Counted from the stretch's first letter, positions 10,399 to 22,261 are shown. The stretch: 41,664 nucleotides of DNA from Zygnema cylindricum (GCA_037447655.1 JBBHKE010001248.1:27501-69164); one strand, 5' to 3'. A program made the numbers and translations. The notes: generated by a model not told the origin, from the letters alone.

Positions 10399-13300
10399 TT
10401 AACGCCCGGCTCTTACCTCATGTGCTTTCTGAGAACATTCTTGAAATGCACTCACAACACCTCCACATTTTAATGGATCCTGCCCAAAAAAAAAACAAAA
10501 ACAGATAATTTAGGAAAATAGTACAAGAGAATTTAATTGCTGATAAGGTTGCAAATTTCATTTTTCCATTTTGTCAGTTTCCTTTTTCTTAACCAGTTTT
10601 TCCTACTTGTTGATGAAAATACCAAAATAGTTCATTCCTTACTTTTAGTTGCTCTATGAACCGTTTCACCAGAAAATGAACTTCACAATTTTCAATGGCA
10701 GTAAAGTAAAAAAATATATATTTTCCCCAAAAACAAGTAAATGGAACTAAAATAGACCGAAATTACCACACCATATGTAGTTGAAATAGTTTTTCTGTCA
10801 ACGGGAATAACCAAAACGAGTGGCTTTTAGAATCTAATACAACAGATTTCAGAAAAAGCATTTTCACTAGCAGTAGAATTGGTAACATGAGAAAATATAT
10901 GGCAAAAAACCAGACGACACGAGTAGATATGGAGTTTTCCAAAACAAAAATCAAAAAATTATTCACTTATAGCGTAATTATACGTATTTACCAGTGATAC
11001 TCGCCAGTAATCACCGGAATCATATAGAAAATGTACTTTAAATCGTACAGTTTTCTGTCAAATACTATGATTACTCCGTCAGTAATGAAAGTTACTTTCA
11101 TTCAGTGCTTGTATACTTCCCATAAGAATATTATGATACACTTAAAGAATTTTTCAACTACTGGAATAACTACACTGCCCGTAGCTCTTAGAGTTAAGAA
11201 ATTTTTCAAGTACTCAAACGTCTTTATATATTCAACAGTCAGATTTGTTTTCTTAGGGGAGCAATCGAAAGGCAATGGTCTTATCTTTCTATCGTGATGT
11301 CACAATTAAAAATCAGACAAATGCTTAGTGAAAAAAGTAACTTTATTGCCCGAAAAATGTTTAACACTACAAATGATGGGCAGTGTACTTCCACATATTG
11401 GAAAATAAGCAATTTCAGATTTGAAAGAGAGGCACCCGCAAGAAAAAAGATGTCTACATGAAAGCCCTAAAAAATCCCTCAAAAAAACCTAAAATACCCT
11501 GAAAAAATCTTACAAAACCCTCATATGTGCCTATTCAATGAAATTGCCTCAAAATGTGCCATTTTTGTGAACTCAAACATCTAAGAGAATGAATATGTAA
11601 ATATTTAAAATCCCAAATAAAGTAAATGTCTGTTTTCTAGGGCTGTTATTTCAAACACAAAAGTTGGGGTTGTATAAACCTTATAAATCCTTATTCTTTT
11701 CCACCCTCAAAAGGATAACAAAGGACAACTACGATGAACATCAGACGAATATAAAAGAAAGAGGGGAAGAATTTGAAAGAAATTGCTCACCGTAATATTG
11801 GCATTATAACAGTCGATGCATGCCTGTCGTTCTTCTCCACAAGGAGTCGGTCTTTGGGGGGCTCTGGATCATAACAAAACAAAAAAAAAAAAGGGACAAA
11901 AAAAGAAAGAAACAAAAATAGAAACAAAAGTTGAAACAGAAGTAGAAACAAATGATAGAAACACTTGCTTAAGCATGACAAAGTTGAAGCTTTTGCAAAT
12001 ATACAGGTGTTCAAAAAGAGAAAAGGAAATGCCTTTCACTCTCAAAGTAGCTGTACATTATATTTTGTGACCAGCCTCTTGCTAACTGAGGGTCGGGAAG
12101 AGAGGGAGAGGGAGAGGGAGAAAAATGGGAAGTGGAGAAGGGAGGGAGGGAGAAGAGGGAGAGGGATAGCGAGTGAGTCAAGGAGAGGGAGAGAAGAGGG
12201 AGGGAGGGGGCAGCCAGGAAGAAGAGTTAATAGTTAGTAATGTACATCAACAATATACTTTCAATTTCTGAAACGAGGGTGAAAAAGACCTTCAATACAC
12301 GATATACCATACATATTTCCATATAGAATCGTCGTTTCCAATATATTTTTAGAAAAAAATACAATGTCCAACGTGCCCAGCCAATAAGCGCCGTCCAAAA
12401 TAGAAATTATAAATTAGTGTTAATAACATTATTAAGTTTAAGTGGCCAACACGTGGCAAAATATGATTTAGTGTAGCTGATACTAAATCTGCTCTAATGC
12501 TAACAATCCACTCTCTCTAATAGCAATGTAAGATGTAGTTGTAATATTTTTTGAATGGGCTAAGTTTGATTTTTTTTTTCCAATGTTTTGAAAGTGTGTA
12601 CTAATAGTTTGTTTTACTGGCTTTTTTCTAGGGTTGAACTTTTTTTACTTCTTTTTTGTTTTCCAGAAATATATGTTTTTGAACGTTTTCACTTGTCAAT
12701 TCACAATTTCACACGTCAACATTTTATCGTTTTGAAGTTCTTGAAATGCTTTTGTTTTTTAATATCTAAAATTTGAATTTGTCTTTAGTTGAACGAGGGT
12801 TTACAGTCTTTGCTTAACTAAAAGGCGTCAATGTTTGAGAGACATTGAGAGACTATTTGAAGATTCATCTTTTAAAAAATAAAATAATGAACAATAAGTA
12901 TACAATGAAGAACAAATATTGTTTTTCTGGTTAAACCAGCGTAAATAGATACATTTTTTGAACCCAGTTCCATCTAACTGAATGGACTTTTTATGGAGCA
13001 GGATTCGAACCCCAGTTATCCCATTAGCTTGTAAGTAGGAAAAAAGAAAAAAAATGTGTGTAACTTGCATTAGATGAACTTGCATTTGAACTTGCATTAG
13101 ACTTGCATTGATTTGTGCCTTAGTGTTGTCATGTGGCCTATCTAGACTGCAAAAACACCATAAGACTCTCACATCCCCAACAATGAGTATGACCAACAAT
13201 AAGTTGCAAATGAGATTCCCAAATGTGCCTATTAAACTCCATAGATTTACACATAAGTAAGGTCAACAAAACACAAACATTGTCCAACAAATGAGCAAAG

Positions 13301-14767
13301 TACACAGGACTCAACAATAACAATACAACTGAGTTTCCCAAATGCCTTCATATATTAACCCAAATCAACAAAGTTACGATGGAGACCATATCGCTTATTC
13401 AAGGTCAACACCCTCTTGACAGCTCTAAAATTCTACAATTAGATGCAATTCAATACTGGGATGTTTAAATATATACAGCATATATTTAAAAATATTTCAA
13501 TCTATTTGAACATCTGCAAAACGGCATTCCAAAAAGAAAAACCAACAAAAAAACCAGAACACGCCTTGTAAAAAACAGTCGAGCACGCATAGTTGAGCTC
13601 CTTGAAGTTGCTCATGTTTAACTCAAAAGACAAAACCGTACTACATAAGGATTGACCCATCTTGATAACAATGCTAACATTCATTTAAATTTATATTATT
13701 ACCAACAACTGCAAGATAAATATCAAAACCGGTAACATTCACCTCACCTGTATTCCTTCTCGTGTAACTCCTGTGCCATACGATTAATAACCTCCACTTT
13801 TGTTTCCTCCAATTCAAGAACTTTGGCCTTCAATGCATCCTGAATTCGTAGAACAAGACAATAGATTGAATGTAACAAGAAAGTTAAAATTCGACAATGG
13901 AGTGAACAAAATTCGCAACAGTAAAAAACCAAAAACGGTGATAAGCAATAATGATATAATGATAATTGCTGTTCTATAGCAAATGAGTGAATAAACCAAA
14001 CCAATTTGTTCTTTGACACATTTGAAAACAAAACATTATCCAGAGAGAGACGTTTTTGGGAATAATATCATTCCTACCGCTTCCTGTAAAATCTCTTTTA
14101 TTGGTGCCAATTCTCGTTCTCTCCTTTGTGATTTCTCTTTTTCCTGAAAACTTGGACCATCTGGAATGCCTGGGTAATAATTGCCCCAAAAGGGCAAAAT
14201 TGCACCTCTTGGTAGAGGAGGAACACATTCTGTAGATGGAACATGTGGAGCCTCCTCGACTGGGGGAGGAGGAGGAGGAGGGGGTGGAGGGAGAGGCTTT
14301 TCAGGTTTTTTTTTTCCTCGGAGACGGTCAAGGAGACGTGTTGTATACTGCAATAAGCAATTACTGTAAATTGTAAACCAGAAAATTATTCTTGAAAAGA
14401 TTATATGCCCCATTTACGATAGAAAGGTGGAATGAAACTCAATAAACAGATTGACTCCGTCTCACCACAAGTATAAGAGGTAAAAAAAAAGACATAAAAT
14501 AAAACAAATAAGAAGAAAAGAGGACCTCTCCAAAACAACAGAATTTGGGCCATGGCTCAGATAATGTTGTAATTATTGATCAAAACAATAGCCATCGTAA
14601 AGCCAAAAGAAAAAATATCAAGTGAGAGTAATAGTTATCGTTTCTTTGTGATGTCCATTGCAAGGCCAAAACAAAAATATGAAGTGGAAGTAACAGTTTT
14701 AGTTTCGATGTGAATTCCTTACTCTGGGAGGAGGAAAAGCTCCATAATCCGCCTCGTCCGCACCCAT
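10399..14767 (-). CDS. Twin-CX9C (CHCH) domain protein, MIC19/CHCHD3-like
   Basis: Five minus-strand exons join in frame through GT-AG introns: 14767-14723 (MGADEADYGAFPPPR), 14347-14078, 13839-13748, 11863-11791 and 10479-10417. The product is about 181 residues. It has an N-terminal MG, a run of ten prolines (about residues 34-43), a charged likely coiled coil (about 82-136) and a C-terminal CHCH fold: CGEERQACIDC and CGGVVSAFQEC are both CX9C. Such proteins are oxidised by MIA40 in the mitochondrial intermembrane space. The layout coiled coil then CHCH resembles MIC19/CHCHD3 of the cristae-organising MICOS complex; that assignment is inference. The start is the first Met after the acceptor at 14774, so a 5' UTR intron is likely (possible donor TTG/GTAAGG at 16590). 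After exon 5 either a strong donor (GAG/GTAAGAG) leads to a further exon beyond the copia block, or reading through adds VRAGR and stops at 10399. Confidence 0.75.
12095..12225. repeat. (GGGAGA)n tract in CHCH-gene intron 3
   Basis: Purine-rich hexamer-like repeat on the plus strand, so CT-rich on the transcribed sense strand, inside the intron 11864-13747. It lies about 230 bases upstream of the exon at 11863 in the gene's direction. The 11880-11960 stretch nearer the exon is also pyrimidine-rich in sense. Confidence 0.8.
13000..13120 (-). repeat. tRNA B-box-like motif and ACTTGCATT repeat
   Basis: On the minus strand GGGGTTCGAATCC occurs near 13007-13019, matching the B-box of tRNA-type promoters, but no 5' half or cloverleaf was found. 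Next to it are four spaced copies of ACTTGCATT (13060-13112). This may be a SINE remnant; confidence is low. Confidence 0.3.
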
Positions 14768-14773
14768 AGAAGC

Positions 14774-17146
14774 CTAAATATACGAATCAAAAAATTCTCA
14801 GATTGAGAAAGAAGCCCGGAAAAACTACAAAAAAATCTGTCCCTTTATGTCCCTTTAAAGAAATCTCCAAATGTTTGCCTGTCCCTTTATTTTATAAGAA
14901 GCTCATAGAGATTCTGCAACCACGACGGAAAAGTTCCACCATGTCATAAGTTTACAGGATAAAAGATAGACACTTGACTATCATTACTGACGTTTGGCAA
15001 AACCGAATAGCAAAGGAACTCGGACGATTGTAACCTATTTAGCAACTCAGAGTTTTTCCGATTAGGGAATCTGTATAAAATAAAAAAGAAGGAAATTACA
15101 TATTCTTAGAGAGAGGAATTGTATTCTTATTGTTGATTTGACATCAACTTGGATAAGCAATAAACAAAGTAAAGTAGAGTTTAGACCGATCCCATGTTTC
15201 TAACCAGGCTTTTGCTGAGGCTTCAAATACCGAAAAAAGTAACTTCTTTGGAATTTTGTTTTTTCACTAGAATAATTAATGTTCATGCAGTAAGGCAAAA
15301 ATAGTTTACACAATATAATGGTTTCAGCCGCCTTTAGCTAAATTCAAATACTACAAGGCCATTTGTGCAACATGTTTTTAAAGTCTCCTCTTAATGATGA
15401 CTTGCTTGGAGCTGCAACATGACGCAAAGAAACTTGACACGACATTGTTGGACTTTAACCTAAAGACATGGATTAAAAAAGAAAAAACGGAAAAAATAAA
15501 TACAAAAAGCTCAAGGCTTTCACAGAGTTTTTACACGACTTAAAAGGAACTTGACACAACATTGTTGGACTTTGCTTAACCATTCGAAACAAAAAACATG
15601 GATTAAAAAGGAAAAGAAAAAAGAACGGGGAAAGAAGGAAAAAAAAAAAAAACACTTGTCTCATTTTTTTTCATTTGCATTATTGGAGTTCCTAAAAGGG
15701 TAGCTGAGTAGCATACCTCTCCGCAAAAATCTTCCTATGTCTCTGAAAGTGCCAGACATTGAAAGTTTTTTAAAATCACAACAGATCCTACAGCGTTCCT
15801 CTCAGCATTCTGGTGACCATTACATTTTAAAACTAACTCCGCACAGCCAAACACAAAAAGCATTTTTATTTTATTTTTCTGTGCTTCCGATTTCATGGAT
15901 GGGTGGCCCCCTTACATTCAGCCTTTCCAAGCTTCTGTGCTTTTTTTTTTTTTTGACAGAACTTATACAACTTTTTGATCCTGTGGCAACAACCACTCCT
16001 GTTGCTCTTTACTGCCATTACTAAAATAATGACGCCAATTTTCTCCTTTAGTACCATTTTACTATAAGTACTAGGTTGAAGTATAGGTCGCATATAGAAA
16101 GATGATGCCATTGCCAATGTTATTTACTGTTTCCTTTGTTTGCAATATTGTCAAAAAAGAGAAAAACTGCAGCGATGATATTTAAAATATCATTAATTAT
16201 GTTTATGGTATTTATTATAACGCTTCACAAAACCGATCAACTTCACACTTTCCTTTGAGTATTTTTAAGGAGAACTGAGAAAACAAGGGCAAAAAAAACT
16301 AATTTAGTATACATGAAAAGCTGATGCTCTCTGAACATGAGCGAGCTGCCAGAGTGCTTTTGTTACTTACTACTTACTTTTTTTTTATGTACATTATTTG
16401 TTAATGTTTAAAGATTAATGAGACATTTACTACGTGACAGGATGCCAACCTCTTCAAAAAAGTATTGTAGCTGTAACTCCAAAAAGAGGTAAGCTAAACG
16501 TCGAATGTCCGTTTTTAATGATTAACTGAATGTTGACGTGGAGCCGCCATTGCCAGGAAACGCAAAAGGCTGATGAGATCTTCCCTTACCAAGAAAAAGA
16601 GATGAAGGAGAAATGAAGGATAGAGGAAGGAGGTCGGAAGGTGAGAGGAAATTGTCAGACGAATCTTCGACATGCTGTTTCGTTAGCAAGTATTGTTTGA
16701 AAACTTCAATTTTTTTTTTGCTTATTTTGATTTTCTTTTGTCAATTGAAACTTGAAGGGGACTTTTAGATTGCTTGTTCTGGAAGTAACCGCTGTTAAGG
16801 GCGTCAGAGACGACAAAAAAAGGAGCCATGTCTTGGTGAAGCTAAGCTGCTTTCACACATCAGAAGTGTCCTTTTACCTTAGGATTTTTCTGATTTGAGA
16901 ATAGGGCCATTTTTATTATTCCTGCCTTTTTTTCTTCTAATGTAGGTTTTCAAACAGTAAATACCTGCTTTTTGATCGAGAGTCCTCTCTTTTGCAAGTA
17001 GCAATTTATCCATTTCAAGCAAAGACTTAAGCAAAAGCCTGAGGCAAGCCTGTCAGTTTCATAAGGAAGATTCGTGAGCTGAGATTTTAGGTTTACGGTG
17101 TAGCTGAGGTTTCGTAAGTGACCTTCCTCATGGTTTGGTGTCAGCT
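14774..17146. promoter_or_regulatory. Divergent upstream region of the CHCH-protein and OPA3 genes
   Basis: No coding region is supported in these 2.4 kb. On the minus strand a CT-rich stretch ending TTTTTCTTG/GTAAGG at 16590 could be a 5' UTR exon of the CHCH gene, spliced to the acceptor at 14774. If so, the shared promoter with OPA3 lies between about 16.7 and 17.05 kb. The rest is AT-rich with T and A runs. Confidence 0.4.
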
Positions 17147-19948
17147 ATGGTTCTCCCATTGCTGAAACTCGGAACTCTCCTACTTCGTACGGCTAGCAAA
17201 CCTTTGGCAAATGCTGTGAAAGCGCGAGCCAAAAAACATCCTAAGTTCAGAGAGTTTATTAGCTTTCATGTCCAGGTGAGCTGCATTTACTCGCAGCTAA
17301 CTCGTTGTATATGTTTTAGTTGTTTTTTTTTAGTTTTTTTCTAGGTTTTTTTTTGTTTGGAATCTGCGGAATGTAGTAAGTAATGCTTATTCGTTTCTTC
17401 TCTCTTCTTTCCTCTCTCTCCTCTCATTTTTCTCATTTTTTCTCTGCCTCTACCCTCGGCTCTCTCGTTTTCCTCTCCTCCCTCCTGTCCCTCTCTAATA
17501 TTTTATTTTATTTTGACTCAAAGCTATCGTTTTAAAAAAAAATGAATTGCACATATATTTTGTCATTGTTTAAATCGGTAGCCTGTCGTAAGATGTCGTT
17601 ACTATGTCATGGTTTAAGTTGTGAGAGTTTTCTTCTCTTTCGCAAGTTATGAAGGCTTCTTAATTTGTAGGAAAATAGGTTCTTACTGACATTGGTGTTA
17701 ACTTGTTTTTATAATGTGAGGAATACGATGCACAGTACAAACCCTAGAATACACTGCCCATTGCTATTGGAGTTTGTAAATTATTAGCATTCACACTATA
17801 TTAGGATAAACTGCATTAAGGTATGTTTTGCCACGAGGCACATTGTGGGCCACTTAACTAAATTAAGTTATTAAATCTAATCTATGATTTTGGTTCAAGA
17901 AAACTCTCACTCGAATTAGAGTTAACAAGTCTAATAGCGATGGGCAGTGTAACGCTTGTGATATCAACTGGAGTATATTTTGTGACTTGAAATATTGTCA
18001 ATGAGGGCAAGTCAAAACTCGAAAGACATTTTAAAAATTAGAGAGCCAAAGCTTCATCATGATCACTTTTTTGTTCTATGTGATGTGACCCTTTGAGGAA
18101 GTTGTTCCTAAGTTCTTAAGAAACTCATCAACCGGGAGCTCCATCTCTTTCTTTCTCTCTCTTCTCTTCCTTTCTCTCTCTCGCTTCTTTCTTTCTCTCT
18201 CTTTCCTTTCTTTCTCTCTGTCTTCTCTTTCTTTCTCTCTCTTTCCTTTCTTCCTCTTTCTCTGTCACATTCCGCAGCGCTATCACAAATGGAGCACGAA
18301 CTTTCAAAGGAGGATGTATGGACATGACACAGACGTCGACGTGAGGCCTTTGGATGAAGAGAGGGCCATGCAAGCCGCGGCGGACATGGTGGGAGAGGGC
18401 ATTGTCTTTGCTGTAAGTTTTTCTCCCTCTCACTATCTTCCTTCCTCTCCCTCCCTCTCCCTCCCTCTTCCGCCCTCTCCCTCCCACCCCCCCCCTCTCT
18501 CTCTCTCTCCTCTCTGTATCTCTCTCCTCTCTCTCTCCCTCTCCCTTTTACCCCTAACCTGTCTCTCCCACACATTCTTTGTTCATTTTCTGAGTGCACC
18601 ACCAGCCAAAAATAACGATATCTCTCTATTTCTCCCTCTCCCCGCTGCATGGTTAAATGTTTGCCCAGTTGTTGGAATCTGTCGAATTTGACCTCCAAAA
18701 AGTATAGAAGGTGGAAAGTTTTTCCTTTTGGCTGCTGTTACTGCCTCAAATTTTGCAAAAAATAAACTCCTATACCATGTGGAAATCAATCTGCATTTGT
18801 CTTGAAATGACTGGGATTAAAAGTTATCCATATGGGCATGATTTCCCAAAAGACTTTGCATTGGTAGAGTTGCTGAAAGCTTTAGTACTGTGAACAGCCT
18901 TTGACCAGAATTTTGAAAATTTGTTGTAGTGCCTTTTGTGCCACAACACGTACTAAAGCTATCTCATTTTTATTTTTTATTTTTTTTTGTTTCTGGGAAG
19001 CACTCTAAGGGCAACTTGTTTTCATTATGTGGAAGTCTGTGATAACCATGATTCGTATTTCTTGTCACTTCCAGATTTTTTGCTACTGTTTTCTAGAGTT
19101 CCAAGAAAAATGAGAATGTACTTGTCAGTTTGCTGACGTTTTTGGCAAAAAATCTTGCATTCTTTATTTGAAAAAAATGTCGCAGGTTGGTTGTTCAGTT
19201 GTCGTTTTTGAATATGGACGAAGTTCAAGATCGGAGACACGTAAAGAGGAAGCAAGGAAACAGGAATTGGAGGTATGTTAAACCACATTTCTAATAGAAA
19301 ATTACTGGAATTAATGTTGATTCAGTGTCAGTAACACTAATTTTAGGGTTTTATGATCTGCAAGTTTATATGATCAACGAGTTTATATGATCTGCGAGTT
19401 TATATGTCTGCGAGTTTATACGAGGTGGTGTTATCGTAAATTCTCAACACTATCTTATGATTTTTGGTCAAAAACCTCTGATCAAGGTGGTTTTTATTAA
19501 GTTTAATAGTGACAAAAAATGTACAAACCGGGATCCATATTCTTAACAAACATTTTCAACAAGGTCTGTATCCATTGACAAATTGCGAGGCTGGTGTAAT
19601 TTAGAGGAATATGCGTGAGAATGTGTCATCGAATACTAGAATATGAGTGAGAATATGTCATCAAATATAAGAACATGAGTGAGAATATGTCATTGAATAT
19701 TAGAAAATGAGTGAGAATATGTCGTTTGAATATTATATGTTGATCTGATTCTCTCATAACCTACATTTGGTGTGGATGGATGTTTGATGATGTAGGATTT
19801 AAGGCAACGATTAGAAGCTTTGGAGAGTATTCCTTCTATAAAGGAATGGCAAGAATATATGGCAAAAGCATCAACGAAAACCGCTTTAGAAACCAGCGAA
19901 TCAGGACAGAGGACCGATTCTTCTTCACAACAAAACGACAAAAAATGA
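17147..19948 (+). CDS. OPA3: OPA3-like mitochondrial protein
   Basis: Four exons, all phase 0, join into 167 residues: 17147-17275, 18278-18412, 19186-19272 and 19796-19948 (TGA). Exon 1 gives the family's N-terminus MVLPLLKLGTLLLRTASKPL, an amphipathic mitochondrial targeting region. Exon 2 carries RRMYGHDTDVDVRPLDEERA, the OPA3 core signature. Exons 2-3 hold the short hydrophobic stretch GIVFAVGCSVVVFEYGRSSR and then a charged ETRKEEARKQELE helix. Exon 4 adds a LRQRLEALE helix and a Ser/Gln-rich tail. OPA3 proteins are linked to mitochondrial inner and outer membranes, morphology and lipid homeostasis; the plant role is poorly known. An in-frame ATG four codons upstream (17135) would add MVSA; I chose 17147 because the family begins at MxLPLxKLG. 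It is complete, with canonical splice sites. It lies tail to tail with DDRGK1. Confidence 0.93.
17750..17951. mobile_element. MITE with ACACTGCCCAT terminal inverted repeats
   Basis: A 202-bp element in OPA3 intron 1 has ends ACACTGCCCATTGCTATT and AATAGCGATGGGCAGTGT, an 18-bp inverted repeat with one mismatch, flanked by T and A. The interior is non-coding. A related right half with the same end (AACGATGGGCGGTGT) is near 30242-30379. Confidence 0.7.
18130..18268. repeat. (CTTTCTCT)n tract before OPA3 exon 2
   Basis: CT-rich microsatellite that ends about 10 bases before the exon 2 acceptor and forms its polypyrimidine tract. A second CT tract (18420-18555) follows the exon 2 donor. Confidence 0.85.
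19357..19425. repeat. Tandem 18-bp repeat in OPA3 intron 3
   Basis: Four imperfect copies of GATCTGCGAGTTTATAT lie in tandem inside OPA3 intron 3. No function is apparent. Confidence 0.75.
19600..19738. repeat. Tandem ~35-bp repeat in OPA3 intron 3
   Basis: Four imperfect units containing GAGTGAGAATATGTCAT and GAATATTAGAA follow each other just upstream of the exon 4 acceptor. Confidence 0.75.
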
Positions 19949-20433
19949 AAAATAAAACGGTTTTCTTATTTTATCCAAGCGCTCAAAGAACACAAAGTCT
20001 CTCTTCTGAATCGCATCTCTTTTATTATGCTCTAGTAACTTTTAACTCTTTTCATGTAATTGGCAAAAAATAATTCATGAAATATTTTAAGTTTACCGGT
20101 GTTACTTTCCTACTAAGATGTGTTGAAACGTCACGAGTTTTTTACAAACCACGGTTTTGTTTTTATGTGTCAACATTTAATCAAACTTATGGAGAATTCT
20201 CGGGTACTTTTGAGTGATTATCGTAAAGGATAGTCAAACACATAATATTACATCAATAAAATAGTAATAATCATATTACTTCATATCATCCAGACATCAT
20301 ACCACTTTACCAGTCACCGTTATTATTGTGGTCCACACCGTTTGTGAAAATCCAAAGTTCATTTTACTAATTCTTACAAATGGTTAATTTTCCCAAGGTT
20401 CTTGGGGTTTTAAAACTAACATTATGAGTGAAC

Positions 20434-20675
20434 TACATTGTGTATCGTTAGTAGCGTCAATGTTTTTCTCGCCACTTAAATGATCTGGTTTTTTTAGGTT
20501 TTTTAGGGTTTCTGTGCACACTTGTCGGATTTTCAATCCGGCGGTTGCAATGGAAAGGTAAGAACCTCACCTTCGGATTGGTGGTCACCAGACTGAAATC
20601 GGGCAAGTGTGCACGGAGAAAAGATGAAAGTGGTGAAAAAAAAAACAAAATGACTCTAACAATGCTTTTCGGTGT
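20434..20675. mobile_element. Foldback MITE (CACCGTG family), diverged copy
   Basis: A roughly 240-bp copy of the family best seen at 31694-31914. It keeps the arms TCGCCACTTAAA, CACACTTGTCGGATTTTC and GGGCAAGTGTGCACGGAG, and the central GGCGGTTGCAATGGAAAGG. The outer ends are more worn (TACATTGTGTATCG / CGGTGTA). It lies 3' of OPA3. Confidence 0.75.
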
Positions 20676-21540
20676 AGCTGGCAAGATGTGTCAATTGCCG
20701 TGTACTCTAATTTGTACACTCAGATGGTTTACCATCGCGCTTTTTTAATTCAGTCCTGTTTACTCTAATTTGTACACATGCATACACCGTGTATCTCCAT
20801 TAGTGTTAACACTAATAGTGTACGCGATATAGTTTATGCATGTGATCTTCCCATATCGATATAAAGCATGATGGAATGGAAAAGTTATTTACGACCTCTA
20901 AAGTCCAAAGTCGACATTAAGCGACAACAAAAGCCAATAACTTAGCAAACAAACTTACAAATAAAAATCAATCTACACACTACACATGGATTCTACAAGA
21001 AAATAGAGCCCGTGGGCATGACTTAAAGTACTAGTACAAATTACTTAATGCAAGTGACAAAGGCTACTACGAAAAAAGGTAGTCCGTAGGTATAATTTAA
21101 TAAGGCTACGTTATACTAATTTTTTGACGCACAGGGTTTTTTAGGGTTTTTAGGTAGTGACGCACTAATTTTTTATTTTCAAAGTCGCACAAATGAATTG
21201 TTGCGCGTAGAATATTATATTACGCACAAAATAACTCATACTATTGTCAAGGCATATCGCACGTTTCGCACATGTCGCACGTTTCAAAAATTTGGATAGG
21301 TGACTAAGGAAGTACAGACGTACGGAGCCACTGGTACGAGAGTACAGTACAGTACCTGTACGAAACTACTTGTACGGAGGGTTCAGGTTAAGATTCCTGT
21401 TTTCATAACTTTTTTCCCATTTTCAGAACTTCAAAAATTTACTATCATTAGAGGACTCAGTTTGTTTGTTTTTTTCGGTTTTTTTATTTTTAGACCCAGC
21501 GCTATCTTAGTTTTTATATTCTTTTAGAACCAATCGTAGT
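20676..21540. other. Intergenic stretch without genes; contains a MITE ends-only remnant
   Basis: No coding region is seen. At 20783-20830 the two MITE ends are almost fused: TACACCGTGTATC, then ATTAGTGTTAACACTAAT, then GTGTACGCGATA. This looks like an internal-deletion derivative of the foldback family. Around 21180-21290 GTCGCAC and CGCAC words recur. Confidence 0.55.
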
Positions 21541-21544
21541 AGCT

Positions 21545-22240
21545 GAATTGACTGTTTTGACATTTTTTTGACAATTTTTTGACATTTTTTTGACATTTTG
21601 ACATTTTTTTGACATTTTTTTTGCTACGATTGGGCGATTCTACGTGATCCTGATTCGGTCAGAAGTTTTGGAAGTGAGGAGGTGAGTTTGGAGAGGGGCT
21701 AGAGGGAGGGAGGGAGAGGGAGAGAGAGGGGGAGGAAGAGGGGGGAGGGGAGGGAGGGAGGGGGAGGGAAAAGAGGGAGGGCGGGAGAAGAGGGGAGGGA
21801 AGAGGAGGAGAGAGAGGGAGGAGGGAGGTGTGAGAAGAGGGGGGAGGAGGGAAGAGAGAAGGGAGAAAGAGAGGGAGAGGAGGGGAGAGAGTGGGAGAGA
21901 GGGAGGGAGGAGAGAAGGAGAGGGAGAGAGAAGGAGAGGGAGAGAGAAGGAGAGGGAGAGAGAAGGAGAGGGAGAGAGAAGGAGAGGGAGGGAGAGGGAG
22001 AGACAGCGAGAGGGGGGAAGGCAAGAGGTAGAGAGAAGAATAAAGAGGGAGAGTGAGGGAGAAGGGACTGGAGTGGACAGAACGAGAGGAGAGTGAAAAA
22101 AAAAGAGGGAGACCGAGACAGAGAACAAAGGGAAAGATATGATGAGAGGGAGAGGGAGAGGGAAAGGGAGAGGGAGATGGAGAGCGAAAGAGAAGAGGGA
22201 GAGAGCAAGAAGGTGGGGAGGGAGAGGGAGAGGTAGAGGG
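21545..22240. repeat. TTTTTTGACA repeat, then a 560-bp (GGGAGA)n purine tract
   Basis: Six units of GACATTTTTTT (21555-21622) precede a nearly pure plus-strand purine stretch from about 21680 to 22240, made of GAGAGGGAGAGGGA variants with an inner GAAGGAGAGGGAGAGA tandem at 21910-21990. Long open frames here on both strands are low-complexity artefacts. Confidence 0.85.
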
Positions 22241-22261
22241 GAGCCTACTACCACTATTGCT

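Noticed and set aside
10168-10473. 101-residue plus-strand open frame
   Set aside because: It crosses retroelement leader, the gag start in another frame, and antisense of the CHCH exon.
13000-13030. tRNA gene on the minus strand
   Set aside because: Only a B-box-like GGTTCGAATCC word; no A-box, anticodon stem or acceptor pairing was found.
15737-16024. 95-residue plus-strand open frame
   Set aside because: No family resemblance, no conserved composition, and it ends in poly-T derived Phe runs; lies in the upstream region of the CHCH gene.
18108-18698. 196-residue charged minus-strand open frame
   Set aside because: It is antisense to OPA3 exon 2 and flanking CT microsatellites.
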